Positions 31,485 through 39,108 of a stretch of 40,262 bases of DNA are shown here, piece after piece. This DNA comes from JAHILA01 sp035528175 (GTDB lineage Bacteria > Patescibacteriota > Minisyncoccia > RBG-13-40-8-A): NCBI GenBank assembly GCA_035528175.1, contig DATKZC010000012.1, positions 1-40,262 on the forward strand, in the 5' to 3' direction. The notes under the pieces were generated by a model. The model was not told the origin of the DNA. It saw nothing but the letters and a program-made list of their open reading frames with translations, and searched no databases. How positions within the stretch are numbered: position 1 is the stretch's first letter; each line of letters opens with the position of its first letter. The position numbers and the translations under genes were made by a program.

Positions 31485-32600
31485 ATGAAAGTAATTTGTC
31501 TTCAAGAAAATTTAAAAAATGGATTAAATATTGTCCAAAACATTACAGGCAAAAATTTAACATTGCCGATTTTAAATAATATTTTATTATCTGTAGACCA
31601 AAAACAGTTAAAACTATCAACCACTAATTTAGAAATGGCTATTACCAGCCATATATTATGCAAAATTGAAAAAGAGGGAAGTATAACTATTCCCGCAAAA
31701 TTATTGGTTAATTTTATCAACAACCTGCCTAATAAAAAAATAGAAATAAGTATTAAAAATAATATAGTTAATCTAAAATGCGATAATTATAAGTCAATTA
31801 TTAAAGGATTAGATGCAAAAGATTTTCCTATTATTCCTAAAATTAAAAGTGAGCCGATTATAGAAATAGATTCTTTTGAATTTAAAAATGCTTTGGAGCA
31901 GGTGATTAATTTTGTCTCTATTTCAGATATTAGGCCGGAGATTTCAGGTATTTTATTTGACTTTAGTAATGAAAAAAGAATTAAATTTGTGGCTACGGAT
32001 AGTTTTAGACTAGGAGAAAAGATATTAAATATCAAAAGCGGAAAAACCAAAAAAGACGATATAAAATCAATTATCATTCCTTATAAAACGGTCCAGGAGT
32101 TAATCAGAATCATATCCAACCAAGAGAACAATACGCTCAAAATAAGTATCGAGAATAATCAAATTTTATTTATTCTGCCAGAGACCCAGATTATTTCAAG
32201 ATTAATTGAAGGTAATTACCCAAATTACCAACAACTTATTTCTAAGCAATTTGATACAACTGTTGTTATAAATAGAGAGGAACTGATAAAAGCGGTCAAA
32301 ATTGGAAGTTTTTTCAGTAGTAGGATTAATGATATCAGGTTTAAAGTTGATTGCAAAAAATCCCTGATAGAGGTTTTCTCGCAAGACATTGAACTTGGCG
32401 AGAACTCTTCAGAGATAGAAGTCGAAACAAAAGGCAAGGACTTGGAAATAATTTTTAACCACAAATATTTATTAGACGGATTAAATAATATTAATGCAGA
32501 AAAAATCGTTATTAGCTTTAATGGAGAAATTAGTCCAGGAATAATCAGACCAGAAGGAAAAGAAGATTTCACATATATAATTATGCCGATTAAACTTTAA
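31485..32600 (+). CDS. dnaN: DNA polymerase III beta subunit (sliding clamp)
   Basis: Ring-shaped processivity clamp. The 371 residues give three clamp domains of about 120 residues: domain 1 opens with LQENLKNGLNIVQNITGKNL, TLPILNNILLSV and LSTTNLEMAI; domain 2 has NALEQVINFVSISDIRPEISGILF and FVATDSFRLGEK; the end FTYIIMPIKL is the conserved C-terminus that meets polymerase-binding peptides. It follows the origin region. recF and gyrB, often next in bacteria, are absent; PBP1A lies there on the other strand. Its stop codon overlaps that of the convergent PBP gene within a TTAA. Confidence 0.97.
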   Translation: MKVICLQENLKNGLNIVQNITGKNLTLPILNNILLSVDQKQLKLSTTNLEMAITSHILCKIEKEGSITIPAKLLVNFINNLPNKKIEISIKNNIVNLKCDNYKSIIKGLDAKDFPIIPKIKSEPIIEIDSFEFKNALEQVINFVSISDIRPEISGILFDFSNEKRIKFVATDSFRLGEKILNIKSGKTKKDDIKSIIIPYKTVQELIRIISNQENNTLKISIENNQILFILPETQIISRLIEGNYPNYQQLISKQFDTTVVINREELIKAVKIGSFFSSRINDIRFKVDCKKSLIEVFSQDIELGENSSEIEVETKGKDLEIIFNHKYLLDGLNNINAEKIVISFNGEISPGIIRPEGKEDFTYIIMPIKL

Positions 32601-34954
32601 TCCGGCACATGAATATTATCATATTCTTGTGGCGGATTTTGGTTATAGATGTGGGCATTTTCCATAGTATTTATCCAATTTAAAACAGATTGCTCCCAAT
32701 TTGGGAACTGTGGATCGCCTTTCCCGTCGTTTGGATTTTGTGGTTCGTCTTTGTTGATGTAATACAAAACACAATGGATTTGGGGGTATATTACTTCATC
32801 TATTAAGTCGGGAGGGGTAAGGTTAGTAGCCAGTTTGCCGGAAATTCTGTCTATTCTGACCATTAACTCATTGATGTATTTTCCATTTAAAATGTCCTTG
32901 TCGGTTGATGTCGGGCCTGGTTTAATAAATTCTTCTGGTTGTTCTGGTAGATCAAAATAACTATCCGGCTTATCACTGGTTCTTAATTCCTGCTTTTTTG
33001 CGTAGGATTTTTTTATAAATTCATTCCAAATAGGCGCAGCAATCACAACACCTGGTTCGCGATTCATTGGCGTATTGTCATTGTTTCCAGCCCAGACTCC
33101 GACCGCCAGAGACGGAGTGTAGCCTACTGTCCAGCCGTCACGGTATTCTTGAGTTGTTCCGGTCTTGGCTGCTACGGGTATTCCCTCTATATAAAGATTA
33201 GATTTGTAGCCAAACATGGGAGACCTGGCATTTTCATCAGATAAAATATCGGAAATTAACCTGGCGATCTGCGGTTCCATAACTTTTCTCGGATTATTTT
33301 TGTATTCCTCAATAATATTTCCTTCACTGTCTTCTATTCTAATAATTTCTTTTATTGGATTTTTGATTCCTTCGGCGGCAAAAACGCCAAAAGCGGCCGT
33401 TTCTTCTAATAATTTAACTTCTCCTCCGCCAAGCACTAAAGACAGACCGTATCGTGAGCGGTCTTTTAATGTTTCTATGCCCATATCTTGAGCCAGGTTA
33501 ATAGTTTCATCAACCCCGGCCATATAGAGAGTTTTTACCGAAGGTATGTTTAATGATTGAGCCAGGCTGTTTCTTAAGGAAACGGGGCCCCTAAATTTGC
33601 TGTCATAGTTTTTGGGATTATAGCATCCAAGTCCATACTGATCTTTTTCTTGGGTTGCATCGGATAAACAATAAGGATTAAATTCTGTTTTAAGGTCAAA
33701 AACAATTGTATCTGGTGTAAATCCTTTCTGAAACGCCTTGGCATAGGCAAATGGTTTAAATGAAGAACCGGGTTGCCTTGGCCTGATAGTTACATTGGTA
33801 TTTCCTTCAAATAAACAATTTTTGCCTGGTGTACAACCTTCGGGGAATGGGTCTGCCCAATAATCTTTGGACCCGACCATTGCCAGAATTTGGCCGGTCT
33901 TTGGATCTATTGCTGACAGGGCGGCATTTTGGGCATTATATTTTTTACCATTCTTTTCAGTCCATTGTTTTACTGCATTCTCGGCAATCTGCTGCAAGTC
34001 CCAGTCGAGTGTGGTGTAAACCTTTAAGCCAGCCTTTTCTATGTAATCCCGGCCATACTTGTCTTCAAGGTATTCTTTTACATACATTACGAAATGTGGG
34101 GCATTTACCCCCGAGCTTGGAGGAGAAAATGTAAGTTTATCGCTTTTGGCGTTTTCCATTTGTTCTTCATTGATATATCCAAATTCATACATCTTTTGTA
34201 ATATATATTCCTGTCTGGCTTTTGTTGTTTCAAAGTGTGAGCCATGAGGAGAATAATAACTTGGAGCCTGGGTCAGGGCTGCGAGCAAGGTTGATTCTGC
34301 CAATGTTAAATCTTTCGCATTTTTATTGAAAAATGTTTGTGCCGCAGCTTCTATGCCATAAGCATTAGAACCATAGGGCACTTGATTGAGATAAAGATTA
34401 AGAATCTCATCTTTCGAGTATTTTATTTCTAGTTCAATTGAGAGAATCGCTTCTTTTATTTTTCGGACATAGGTTTTTTCCGAAGTCAAAATCGCATTTT
34501 TAATGAATTGCTGTGTAATAGTTGAGCCACCAACGCTGGTTTTTTGGCCCAATATTTTTTTGCCGATTAAATTATTAAAAACAGAGCGGATAATTCCTTT
34601 TATATCTAGTCCGAAATGGTGGTAAAAATTATTGTCTTCAATGGTTATGGTTGCATCTTTTACAAATTGCGGAATTTCTTCAAATGGGATTACTGTTCTT
34701 TTTTCTTCGCCATGTACATCATATAAAATGATTTTTCCTGTTCGGTCGTATATTTTTGTTGATTCCGTTATTTGTCTTTCGGTTAAACTCTGTGGGCTTG
34801 GCAGGTCCTTGGCGAGGTAGACAAAAGCGCCTACCATTATTACGAATAATAAAATAAACAGCAAAACCAAAGTTTTTAGGCTGTTTTCGAAAAATTTTCT
34901 CTTGAAATAAAACCGTTTGTTTTTCTTGTTGTGATAAGATTCTATTTTTGGCAT
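32597..34954 (-). CDS. Class A penicillin-binding protein (PBP1A family)
   Basis: Bifunctional peptidoglycan synthase. A cytoplasmic basic tail and membrane helix (about 26-48) lead to the GT51 glycosyltransferase domain with TIEDNNFYHHFGLD (catalytic Glu near 106), GGSTITQQFIKN (142-153) and RKIKEAILSIELE; then a transpeptidase domain with SSFK (S397, K400), SLN (467-469) and KTGTT (597-601). The C-terminal tail after about 690 is acidic and Pro/Asn-rich. Total length 785 is normal. A TATAAT lies 7 nt before the ATG. It ends tail to tail with dnaN, with overlapping stop codons and no terminator between. Confidence 0.96.
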   Translation of the reverse strand: MPKIESYHNKKNKRFYFKRKFFENSLKTLVLLFILLFVIMVGAFVYLAKDLPSPQSLTERQITESTKIYDRTGKIILYDVHGEEKRTVIPFEEIPQFVKDATITIEDNNFYHHFGLDIKGIIRSVFNNLIGKKILGQKTSVGGSTITQQFIKNAILTSEKTYVRKIKEAILSIELEIKYSKDEILNLYLNQVPYGSNAYGIEAAAQTFFNKNAKDLTLAESTLLAALTQAPSYYSPHGSHFETTKARQEYILQKMYEFGYINEEQMENAKSDKLTFSPPSSGVNAPHFVMYVKEYLEDKYGRDYIEKAGLKVYTTLDWDLQQIAENAVKQWTEKNGKKYNAQNAALSAIDPKTGQILAMVGSKDYWADPFPEGCTPGKNCLFEGNTNVTIRPRQPGSSFKPFAYAKAFQKGFTPDTIVFDLKTEFNPYCLSDATQEKDQYGLGCYNPKNYDSKFRGPVSLRNSLAQSLNIPSVKTLYMAGVDETINLAQDMGIETLKDRSRYGLSLVLGGGEVKLLEETAAFGVFAAEGIKNPIKEIIRIEDSEGNIIEEYKNNPRKVMEPQIARLISDILSDENARSPMFGYKSNLYIEGIPVAAKTGTTQEYRDGWTVGYTPSLAVGVWAGNNDNTPMNREPGVVIAAPIWNEFIKKSYAKKQELRTSDKPDSYFDLPEQPEEFIKPGPTSTDKDILNGKYINELMVRIDRISGKLATNLTPPDLIDEVIYPQIHCVLYYINKDEPQNPNDGKGDPQFPNWEQSVLNWINTMENAHIYNQNPPQEYDNIHVPD

Positions 34955-34961
34955 ATCTTAT

Positions 34962-34967
34962 ATTATA
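34962..34967 (-). promoter_or_regulatory. -10 element of the PBP1A gene
   Basis: On minus, TATAAT (34967-34962) ends 7 nt before the ATG at 34954; an overlapping TGCTATTAT offers an alternative extended -10. No clear -35. Confidence 0.45.
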
Positions 34968-34990
34968 ATAGCATTTTCTAATAATAATCT

Positions 34991-35016
34991 AAAATCCCCC
35001 GCAATGCGGGGGATTT
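34991..35016. terminator. Stem-loop after the acidic-protein gene
   Basis: AAAATCCCCCGC and GCGGGGGATTTT (34991-35002 with 35006-35016) form a near-perfect 11 to 12-bp GC-rich stem with a 3-nt loop and A/T arms usable in both directions. It lies 20 nt past the minus-strand stop at 35036 and 37 nt before the PBP1A start. Confidence 0.8.
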
Positions 35017-35035
35017 TAGGTATTTTATAAATTTA

Positions 35036-35233
35036 TTATTCTTCTTCGTCGTCGTCGCCGTCAGGTTCAAATTCGTCTCCATCCTCAATCTCCTTTCCTT
35101 CCTCCTCCTCTTCCTTTTCTTCTTCGTCTAGTCCCGAATTACCTTCCTTCTCCTCATCTGACTCTGTTTCATCTGTATCATCTTCTCCAAAAGCAAGAAT
35201 TTTGGAAATATCTTCAGTAGTTGTTAAAGTCAT
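35036..35233 (-). CDS. Small highly acidic protein of unknown function
   Basis: A 65-residue protein: about 25 ordinary N-terminal residues (MTLTTTEDISKILAFGEDDT) followed by an almost unbroken Glu/Asp tail with few lysines and glycines. No fold is expected for the tail. It has its own very strong promoter and a stem-loop terminator, so it is a real unit and probably abundant. The start ATG has no close ribosome binding site. Such acidic proteins can act as chaperones of basic partners, ion buffers or DNA mimics; none of these is shown. The low-complexity codon run (GAA/GAG/GAT) is the source of a long CTT/CTC-rich stretch on plus. Confidence 0.7.
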   Translation of the reverse strand: MTLTTTEDISKILAFGEDDTDETESDEEKEGNSGLDEEEKEEEEEGKEIEDGDEFEPDGDDDEEE

Positions 35234-35286
35234 ATTGAATACTTCTTAATTATTATTCCCTCTCCTATTTAGAGGTTATACGGATA

Positions 35287-35314
35287 ATTATAATTATGGA
35301 AAATGCCTTGTCAA
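35287..35314 (-). promoter_or_regulatory. Strong consensus promoter of the acidic-protein gene
   Basis: On minus: TTGACA (35314-35309), 16-nt spacer, TATAAT (35292-35287), both hexamers perfect. The -35 overlaps the ruvC stop. The roughly 45-nt leader contains a CCTCT/AGAGG hairpin. Confidence 0.8.
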
Positions 35315-35775
35315 GTGCTATGCGCGCAACAGATGGCCACAGCTAAAGCATCAGCAGCATCATCGGGCTTTGGGATTTCTCTTAAATCCAATAAGACTTT
35401 CACCATTTTTTGGACTTGCGATTTTTCCGCTCTGCCGTAACAGGCAACTGCCTGCTTGATTTGCAGGGGAGTGTATTCAGCAACGCGGATTTTTGACTGG
35501 GCAATAGCCAAGAGAATTACACCTCTTGCTTGGCTCACTTTGATTGCAGTTTTCAGGTTTTTAAAAAAGAAAATGTCCTCCACTGCTACAATTTCCGGCT
35601 TGTATTTTTTTATTAGCTTTTCTAACTCTGCGTGTAGTTTGTTCAATCTTTCAGCTGTAGATAAATCAGTAGTTGTCTTAATACACCCATATTTTATCAT
35701 TTCCAGTTTTTCCCCTTTTTCTATAATTCCGTAGCCAGTAATAGCAGTTCCTGGATCAATTCCAAGTATAATCAT
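35311..35775 (-). CDS. ruvC: Holliday junction resolvase RuvC
   Basis: Endonuclease that resolves Holliday junctions with RuvAB. The 154 residues have the RNase H-like fold with catalytic acids visible: D7 in MIILGIDPGTAITGYG, E66 in VAVEDIFFFKN, and D138/D139/D142 in PDDAADALAVAIC. The conserved block KVSQARGVILLA and QIKQAVACYGRAEKSQVQKMV is intact. It overlaps the yebC stop by ATGA; yebC-ruvC order is widespread. ruvA is not in the window; ruvB is 3.3 kb away on the same strand. Confidence 0.96.
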   Translation of the reverse strand: MIILGIDPGTAITGYGIIEKGEKLEMIKYGCIKTTTDLSTAERLNKLHAELEKLIKKYKPEIVAVEDIFFFKNLKTAIKVSQARGVILLAIAQSKIRVAEYTPLQIKQAVACYGRAEKSQVQKMVKVLLDLREIPKPDDAADALAVAICCAHST

Positions 35776-36311
35776 AAGTTAACATTAAAATAAATTTCAT
35801 TAACATCATCATTGTCATCTAATGCTTCTAGGAGTTTTTCTATCTGCTCTTTTGTTTTTGGGTCAGTAATGTCCAGCGAGTATTTTGGAATCCATTCAGC
35901 GCCCTGTTTGTCAAAAAGATATTTGACGCTTCCGGTCTCAGCCAGTTTTCCGCCATGGATGCTTAAAATGTGTTTTAATTCCGAAACAGTACGGTTGCGA
36001 TTGTCAGTAATCACTTCAAGGATTAAGGCAGCGCCGTGTGGGCCGTAAGCTTCGTAAGTGACTTCTTCGAGTCGCCCTTCTTTACTTTCGCCAGTGCCCT
36101 TTTTGATTGCTCTTTCAATATTATCATTAGGCATATTATAAGATCTGGCCTTATCAATCGCCACGCGCAGAGATGGGTTAGTCACTGGGTCTCCGCTTTT
36201 TCGCGCAGCAATTTCAATAATCTTAGCCATCTTACTAAAAGCTTTGCCTTTTTTGCTGTCCATTGCTTCTTTGCGGTTTTTGATATTTGTCCATTTATTA
36301 TGTCCGCTCAT
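35772..36311 (-). CDS. yebC: YebC/PmpR/TACO1-family protein, short form lacking the middle domain
   Basis: YebC proteins were named as transcription regulators; recent work links the family to translation of proline-rich stretches. The N-terminal domain is complete: MSGHNKWTNIKNRKEAMDSK, GKAFSKMAKIIEIAAR, NPSLRVAIDKARSYNMPNDNI and ERAIKKG. The next part (YEAYGPHGAALILEVITDNR, NRTVSELKHIL) and GSVKYLFDK are also present. Then it jumps to IPKYSLDITDPKTKEQIEKL and the usual end LEALDDNDDVNEIYFNV. About 60-65 residues found in most homologues (total near 245) are absent, giving 179. ATG 36311 is chosen because MSGH is the universal start; the frame stays open far upstream inside the next gene. 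Confidence 0.92.
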   Translation of the reverse strand: MSGHNKWTNIKNRKEAMDSKKGKAFSKMAKIIEIAARKSGDPVTNPSLRVAIDKARSYNMPNDNIERAIKKGTGESKEGRLEEVTYEAYGPHGAALILEVITDNRNRTVSELKHILSIHGGKLAETGSVKYLFDKQGAEWIPKYSLDITDPKTKEQIEKLLEALDDNDDVNEIYFNVNL

Positions 36312-36333
36312 GTATTTTAATTCTGGCAGAAAA

Positions 36334-37890
36334 TTATCGACTTGGCAACCCCGACGCAAGGTCGGGGCGAGGCCCTTTCTTCCGTAGTTTGACCAACAAT
36401 AAGCCAATGAATCCAGAAGCAAAAACAATACAAATAATAAGTAGCGCAAGATTAAAAGGATTTTGCATGGATTGTTTAATTGAAGCAAGTTCACCCGTTG
36501 ATCCGCCCATTGGCGAGGTAGGAGAAGAGGATTCATTCTGTGTTAACTCCAGAAAACCGCCTTCAATTTGATTATCCGGCAAATTTATCACATAATCTTT
36601 TAAAGGCTCTTTAACGTTTTCCGATTTAGTGAAGCTCTGTTGGTATGTAGTGTTTTTATCAGTACCTACAATCATTCCCGCGATATTTGCCATTCCTGGT
36701 GTGGGCTCTGACCAGACAAATCCTTTAGCGGTTCGAGCTGATGATTTGTCTTGGGGTGGTTTTTCGTAATTTATTTCCTGAAACACAATGCCGTCGGGTA
36801 AAAGCAATCTTACGGTGTCTTTGTCATTATTTAAAGCGATTTTTGTTGTTTGCCGCGAAAAGACCAAATAGCTTTTCGGCGCAATTAAGGTGTTTTTTGG
36901 GAAAATAAATGATTTACTACTACTAGCAAGATCGTCTAATTGCCAACCAGAGATGTCTGTAATTGAATCAGCGTCATTATAAATTTCTATCCACTCTTCT
37001 TTTTCATCTGCTCCGCTTGGGTTTGCCATAAATTCATTGATGATGATTTGCGCGGTCTGGATTTTAATCGTAATCGTGTCAGAAACATAATATTTTCCGT
37101 CATAAACAGTGAGTGTTGCAAGGTAGGTACCAGGATATTGATATCTGTGATTAACAATTTGGTGGTCCGAAGAGTTTCCATCACCAGTATTCCAGGAATA
37201 TTGCAGTTCGTTTTCATCCGGGTCATATGAAAAAGAACCATCAAGAATAATTTCTTGGTTTATAAAGCCAATAATATTGTCTCTGGCATCAGCAACCGGG
37301 GGATTGTCATTTTCTGTTGTAGTTGGGATTTCGGGTTCCTCGGAAGTTGATTCTTCTGGGTCTTCTGATGGTGAGGTGGGTTCTTGAATCGCCCCGCTAC
37401 TATTTTGAGCTTTTGGCGTGCCACCGGGATTTAGGCTTGTTTGCCAGCCAGTAGTCGTCTTTTCTATTGTTTGCTTAGTTGTATTGTTTCCACCTGGCCA
37501 GCCACTGAAAAAATCCACGTCATCTATTATATTATTCGTCTGGTCTTTTAATTTCAAATTTTCTCCGGAATTTCCTAATGCGCCAGCATAAATCTGGTCT
37601 GCGACAGTGCCAAGGATGGTGTTGTCATCCGTTCTTTCCAGTAAAAAATATCCATCGGCAGGTATTGTGCCGGATAAATTGATTTTTGGTTGACCATCCG
37701 CTGCCTCTAAAATCCAGCCAGTTAAATCTACGCTTGAGCTGCCTGTATTTCTTAATTCCAGCCACTCGTCGTTATAATCAACTATTGTACCCATCCATGC
37801 GACTTCATTTATCACCACATTCCCAAAAACTATTTTTGGAATAAAAAAAAGAACAATTAAAATAATTGTTATTGAAAGTAAATGTTTCAT
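36334..37890 (-). CDS. Surface protein with two lamin-tail domains and a PKD domain
   Basis: Exported and C-terminally anchored 518-residue protein. A signal peptide (1-23) is followed by a lamin-tail domain (about 24-140: VVINEVAWMG, NDEWLELRNTGSSSVDLTGW), a Thr/Ser/Pro/Glu-rich linker (about 165-200), a PKD domain (about 205-282: LDGSFSYDPDENELQYSWNT, VNHRYQYPGTYLATLTVYDG), a second lamin-tail domain (about 283-395: IIINEFMANPSGADEKEEWI, TDISGWQLDD), a linker, and a membrane helix (about 478-500) with a short basic tail. Lamin-tail proteins of this type are abundant in Parcubacteria and are thought to mediate surface contacts. Its last residues are encoded by a GC-rich palindrome. Confidence 0.88.
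   Translation of the reverse strand: MKHLLSITIILIVLFFIPKIVFGNVVINEVAWMGTIVDYNDEWLELRNTGSSSVDLTGWILEAADGQPKINLSGTIPADGYFLLERTDDNTILGTVADQIYAGALGNSGENLKLKDQTNNIIDDVDFFSGWPGGNNTTKQTIEKTTTGWQTSLNPGGTPKAQNSSGAIQEPTSPSEDPEESTSEEPEIPTTTENDNPPVADARDNIIGFINQEIILDGSFSYDPDENELQYSWNTGDGNSSDHQIVNHRYQYPGTYLATLTVYDGKYYVSDTITIKIQTAQIIINEFMANPSGADEKEEWIEIYNDADSITDISGWQLDDLASSSKSFIFPKNTLIAPKSYLVFSRQTTKIALNNDKDTVRLLLPDGIVFQEINYEKPPQDKSSARTAKGFVWSEPTPGMANIAGMIVGTDKNTTYQQSFTKSENVKEPLKDYVINLPDNQIEGGFLELTQNESSSPTSPMGGSTGELASIKQSMQNPFNLALLIICIVFASGFIGLLLVKLRKKGPRPDLASGLPSR
36349..36367. repeat. Palindrome at the 3' end of the lamin-tail gene
   Basis: CCCCGAC (36349-36355) and GTCGGGG (36361-36367) form a perfect 7-bp stem around GCAAG. 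It is read in frame as part of the last ten residues and lies 38 nt before yebC. Confidence 0.6.
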
Positions 37891-37911
37891 ATATTTTCTC
37901 GCTCTGTTTTA

Positions 37912-37940
37912 ATTATAGATAAAATAGTATTAATTGTAAA
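37912..37940 (-). promoter_or_regulatory. Promoter of the lamin-tail gene
   Basis: On minus: TTTACA (37940-37935), 17-nt spacer, TATAAT (37917-37912). The leader would be about 15 nt. Confidence 0.65.
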
Positions 37941-37992
37941 TTAACACAGTGGTCATTGTAAATTTCTATAATAGAATATAAAATTACAATAT

Positions 37993-38622
37993 ATGTTTTA
38001 TATATTTTTAGACGAATCTGGGGATTTGGGATTTGGCAATAAATCTAGTCGATGGTTTATTTTAACTATGGTTTTAACTGGAAATCATAGGAAAGTCGAA
38101 AAATGCGTTAAAAGGGTTCATCATAATCTCAAGAAAAAATATAAGAGAGTTGCGGAATTACATGCTTATCATGCAGACGAAATAACACGAAAAAGAATTC
38201 TACAATTATTATCTGAGACCGAAGATTTAAAAATTTTGTGTATTATTCTGAACAAAAAGAAAGTGCACACAGATTTACAGGGTCAAAAGAATTTACTTTA
38301 CAATTATACGGCAAATATCTTATTAGACAGATTGGCGAATAAAAAAGTATATAATACGCATGACAAAATTCAGATTTATATTGATCAGAGAGAAACCAAT
38401 AAATTTTTAAACGAGAATTTTAAGAATTATTTAAATCGTAATTTAGTTAGAAAAGGAAGTAATAACTTCGAAATTAAAATACGGCCTTCGCAAGCGGAAA
38501 AATGTTTGCAAGCCGTCGACTTTATCTCGTGGGCAATATTTCGAAAGTATGAGAAGAATGATTATGAATACTACGAAACCATTAAAAACAAAATTATTGA
38601 AGAAAATTTATTATTTCCCTAA
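37993..38622 (+). CDS. DUF3800 domain protein
   Basis: DUF3800 proteins have an RNase H-like fold and are often encoded in mobile and defence contexts, but their biochemical role is not settled. The 209 residues show the family start FYIFLDESGDLGF, with the first catalytic-type aspartate and glutamate, then ELHAYHADEITRKRILQLL, IQIYIDQRETNKFLNENF (second acidic strand) and the closing QAEKCLQAVDFISWAIFRKYE. It is the only plus-strand gene in its neighbourhood, has a TATAAT 20 nt upstream, and is followed by several stem-loops. Its isolation suggests acquisition by transfer (inference). Confidence 0.88.
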   Translation: MFYIFLDESGDLGFGNKSSRWFILTMVLTGNHRKVEKCVKRVHHNLKKKYKRVAELHAYHADEITRKRILQLLSETEDLKILCIILNKKKVHTDLQGQKNLLYNYTANILLDRLANKKVYNTHDKIQIYIDQRETNKFLNENFKNYLNRNLVRKGSNNFEIKIRPSQAEKCLQAVDFISWAIFRKYEKNDYEYYETIKNKIIEENLLFP

Positions 38623-38633
38623 ATAGAAAACCC

Positions 38634-38672
38634 CCTGTTTTAACGGAACGCCTTACGGTATTCCAACACAGG
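38634..38672. other. Imperfect stem-loop after the DUF3800 gene
   Basis: CCTGT (38634) pairs with ACAGG (38668), and inside GGAA-CGCC with CGG(TA)TTCC form a second stem around TTA. There is no T tract on plus; on minus it is followed by GGGGG and TTTT. It may be a terminator or a dispersed repeat. Confidence 0.4.
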
Positions 38673-38731
38673 AGGATTTACTTCTAATTTAATGTTAATT
38701 TAGAATAAATCTCTTGTCAAGATCAATAACC

Positions 38732-38757
38732 GAAAAAGAGCCTCGTGGCTCTTTTTC
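38732..38757. terminator. Bidirectional intrinsic terminator
   Basis: GAAAAAGAGCC (38732-38742) and GGCTCTTTTTC (38747-38757) form a perfect 11-bp stem with loop TCGT. It serves both the DUF3800 gene and the convergent minus-strand gene. Confidence 0.85.
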
Positions 38758-38790
38758 TAAAAAAACAGGGAGGAGAATTTCTCCTCCCTG
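38758..38790 (-). terminator. Intrinsic terminator of the gene at 38805
   Basis: CAGGGAGGAGAA (38766-38777) and TTCTCCTCCCTG (38779-38790) are perfect 12-nt arms around one base. On minus the stem is followed by a T run. Confidence 0.85.
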
Positions 38791-38804
38791 ACGATGAGAA
38801 TGGA

Positions 38805-39074
38805 TTAGCGTTTGGCCAGATCTCTTTGGTGCGCTGATTCTCGTCTTTTGATAAGGTCCGCAAGATATGAATCTCCTTCTTTTTTGTTCATTTCAATCAT
38901 TGCCGCTGTATTAATATCCAGCGACTGATGAAATTCGTCATCACGGACCCAAAGACGGTGCCACCGAAGTAGAATGCGCTTGTTCCAAACGCGTCTTTTA
39001 ATTTTGCCTGGAAAAGACTTGATATCTCTCCACCAAATAGAAAGAGCAAAAAGAACTTTCTTGTGCCATTCCAT
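38805..39074 (-). CDS. Small basic tryptophan-rich protein of unknown function (89 aa)
   Basis: Not recognised. The ATG at 39074 is preceded by GGGAGG with an 8-nt spacing, and a strong terminator follows the stop, so the gene is real. The N-terminal half (MEWHKKVLFALSIWWRDIKS, then KIKRRVWNKRILLRWHRLWV) is rich in Trp, Arg and Lys and looks like an amphipathic membrane-surface or RNA-binding helix. The C-terminal half is a charged helix (DINTAAMIEMNKKEGDSYLA, DLIKRRESAHQRDLAKR). It lies 35 nt downstream of ruvB and could share its transcript. Confidence 0.68.
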   Translation of the reverse strand: MEWHKKVLFALSIWWRDIKSFPGKIKRRVWNKRILLRWHRLWVRDDEFHQSLDINTAAMIEMNKKEGDSYLADLIKRRESAHQRDLAKR

Positions 39075-39108
39075 GTTATTTTCCTCCCTTAAAGATCAAA
39101 ATTTATTT

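Noticed and set aside
36312..36536. N-terminal extension of YebC
   Set aside because: The open frame extends into the lamin-tail gene, but the family always begins at MSGHNKW.
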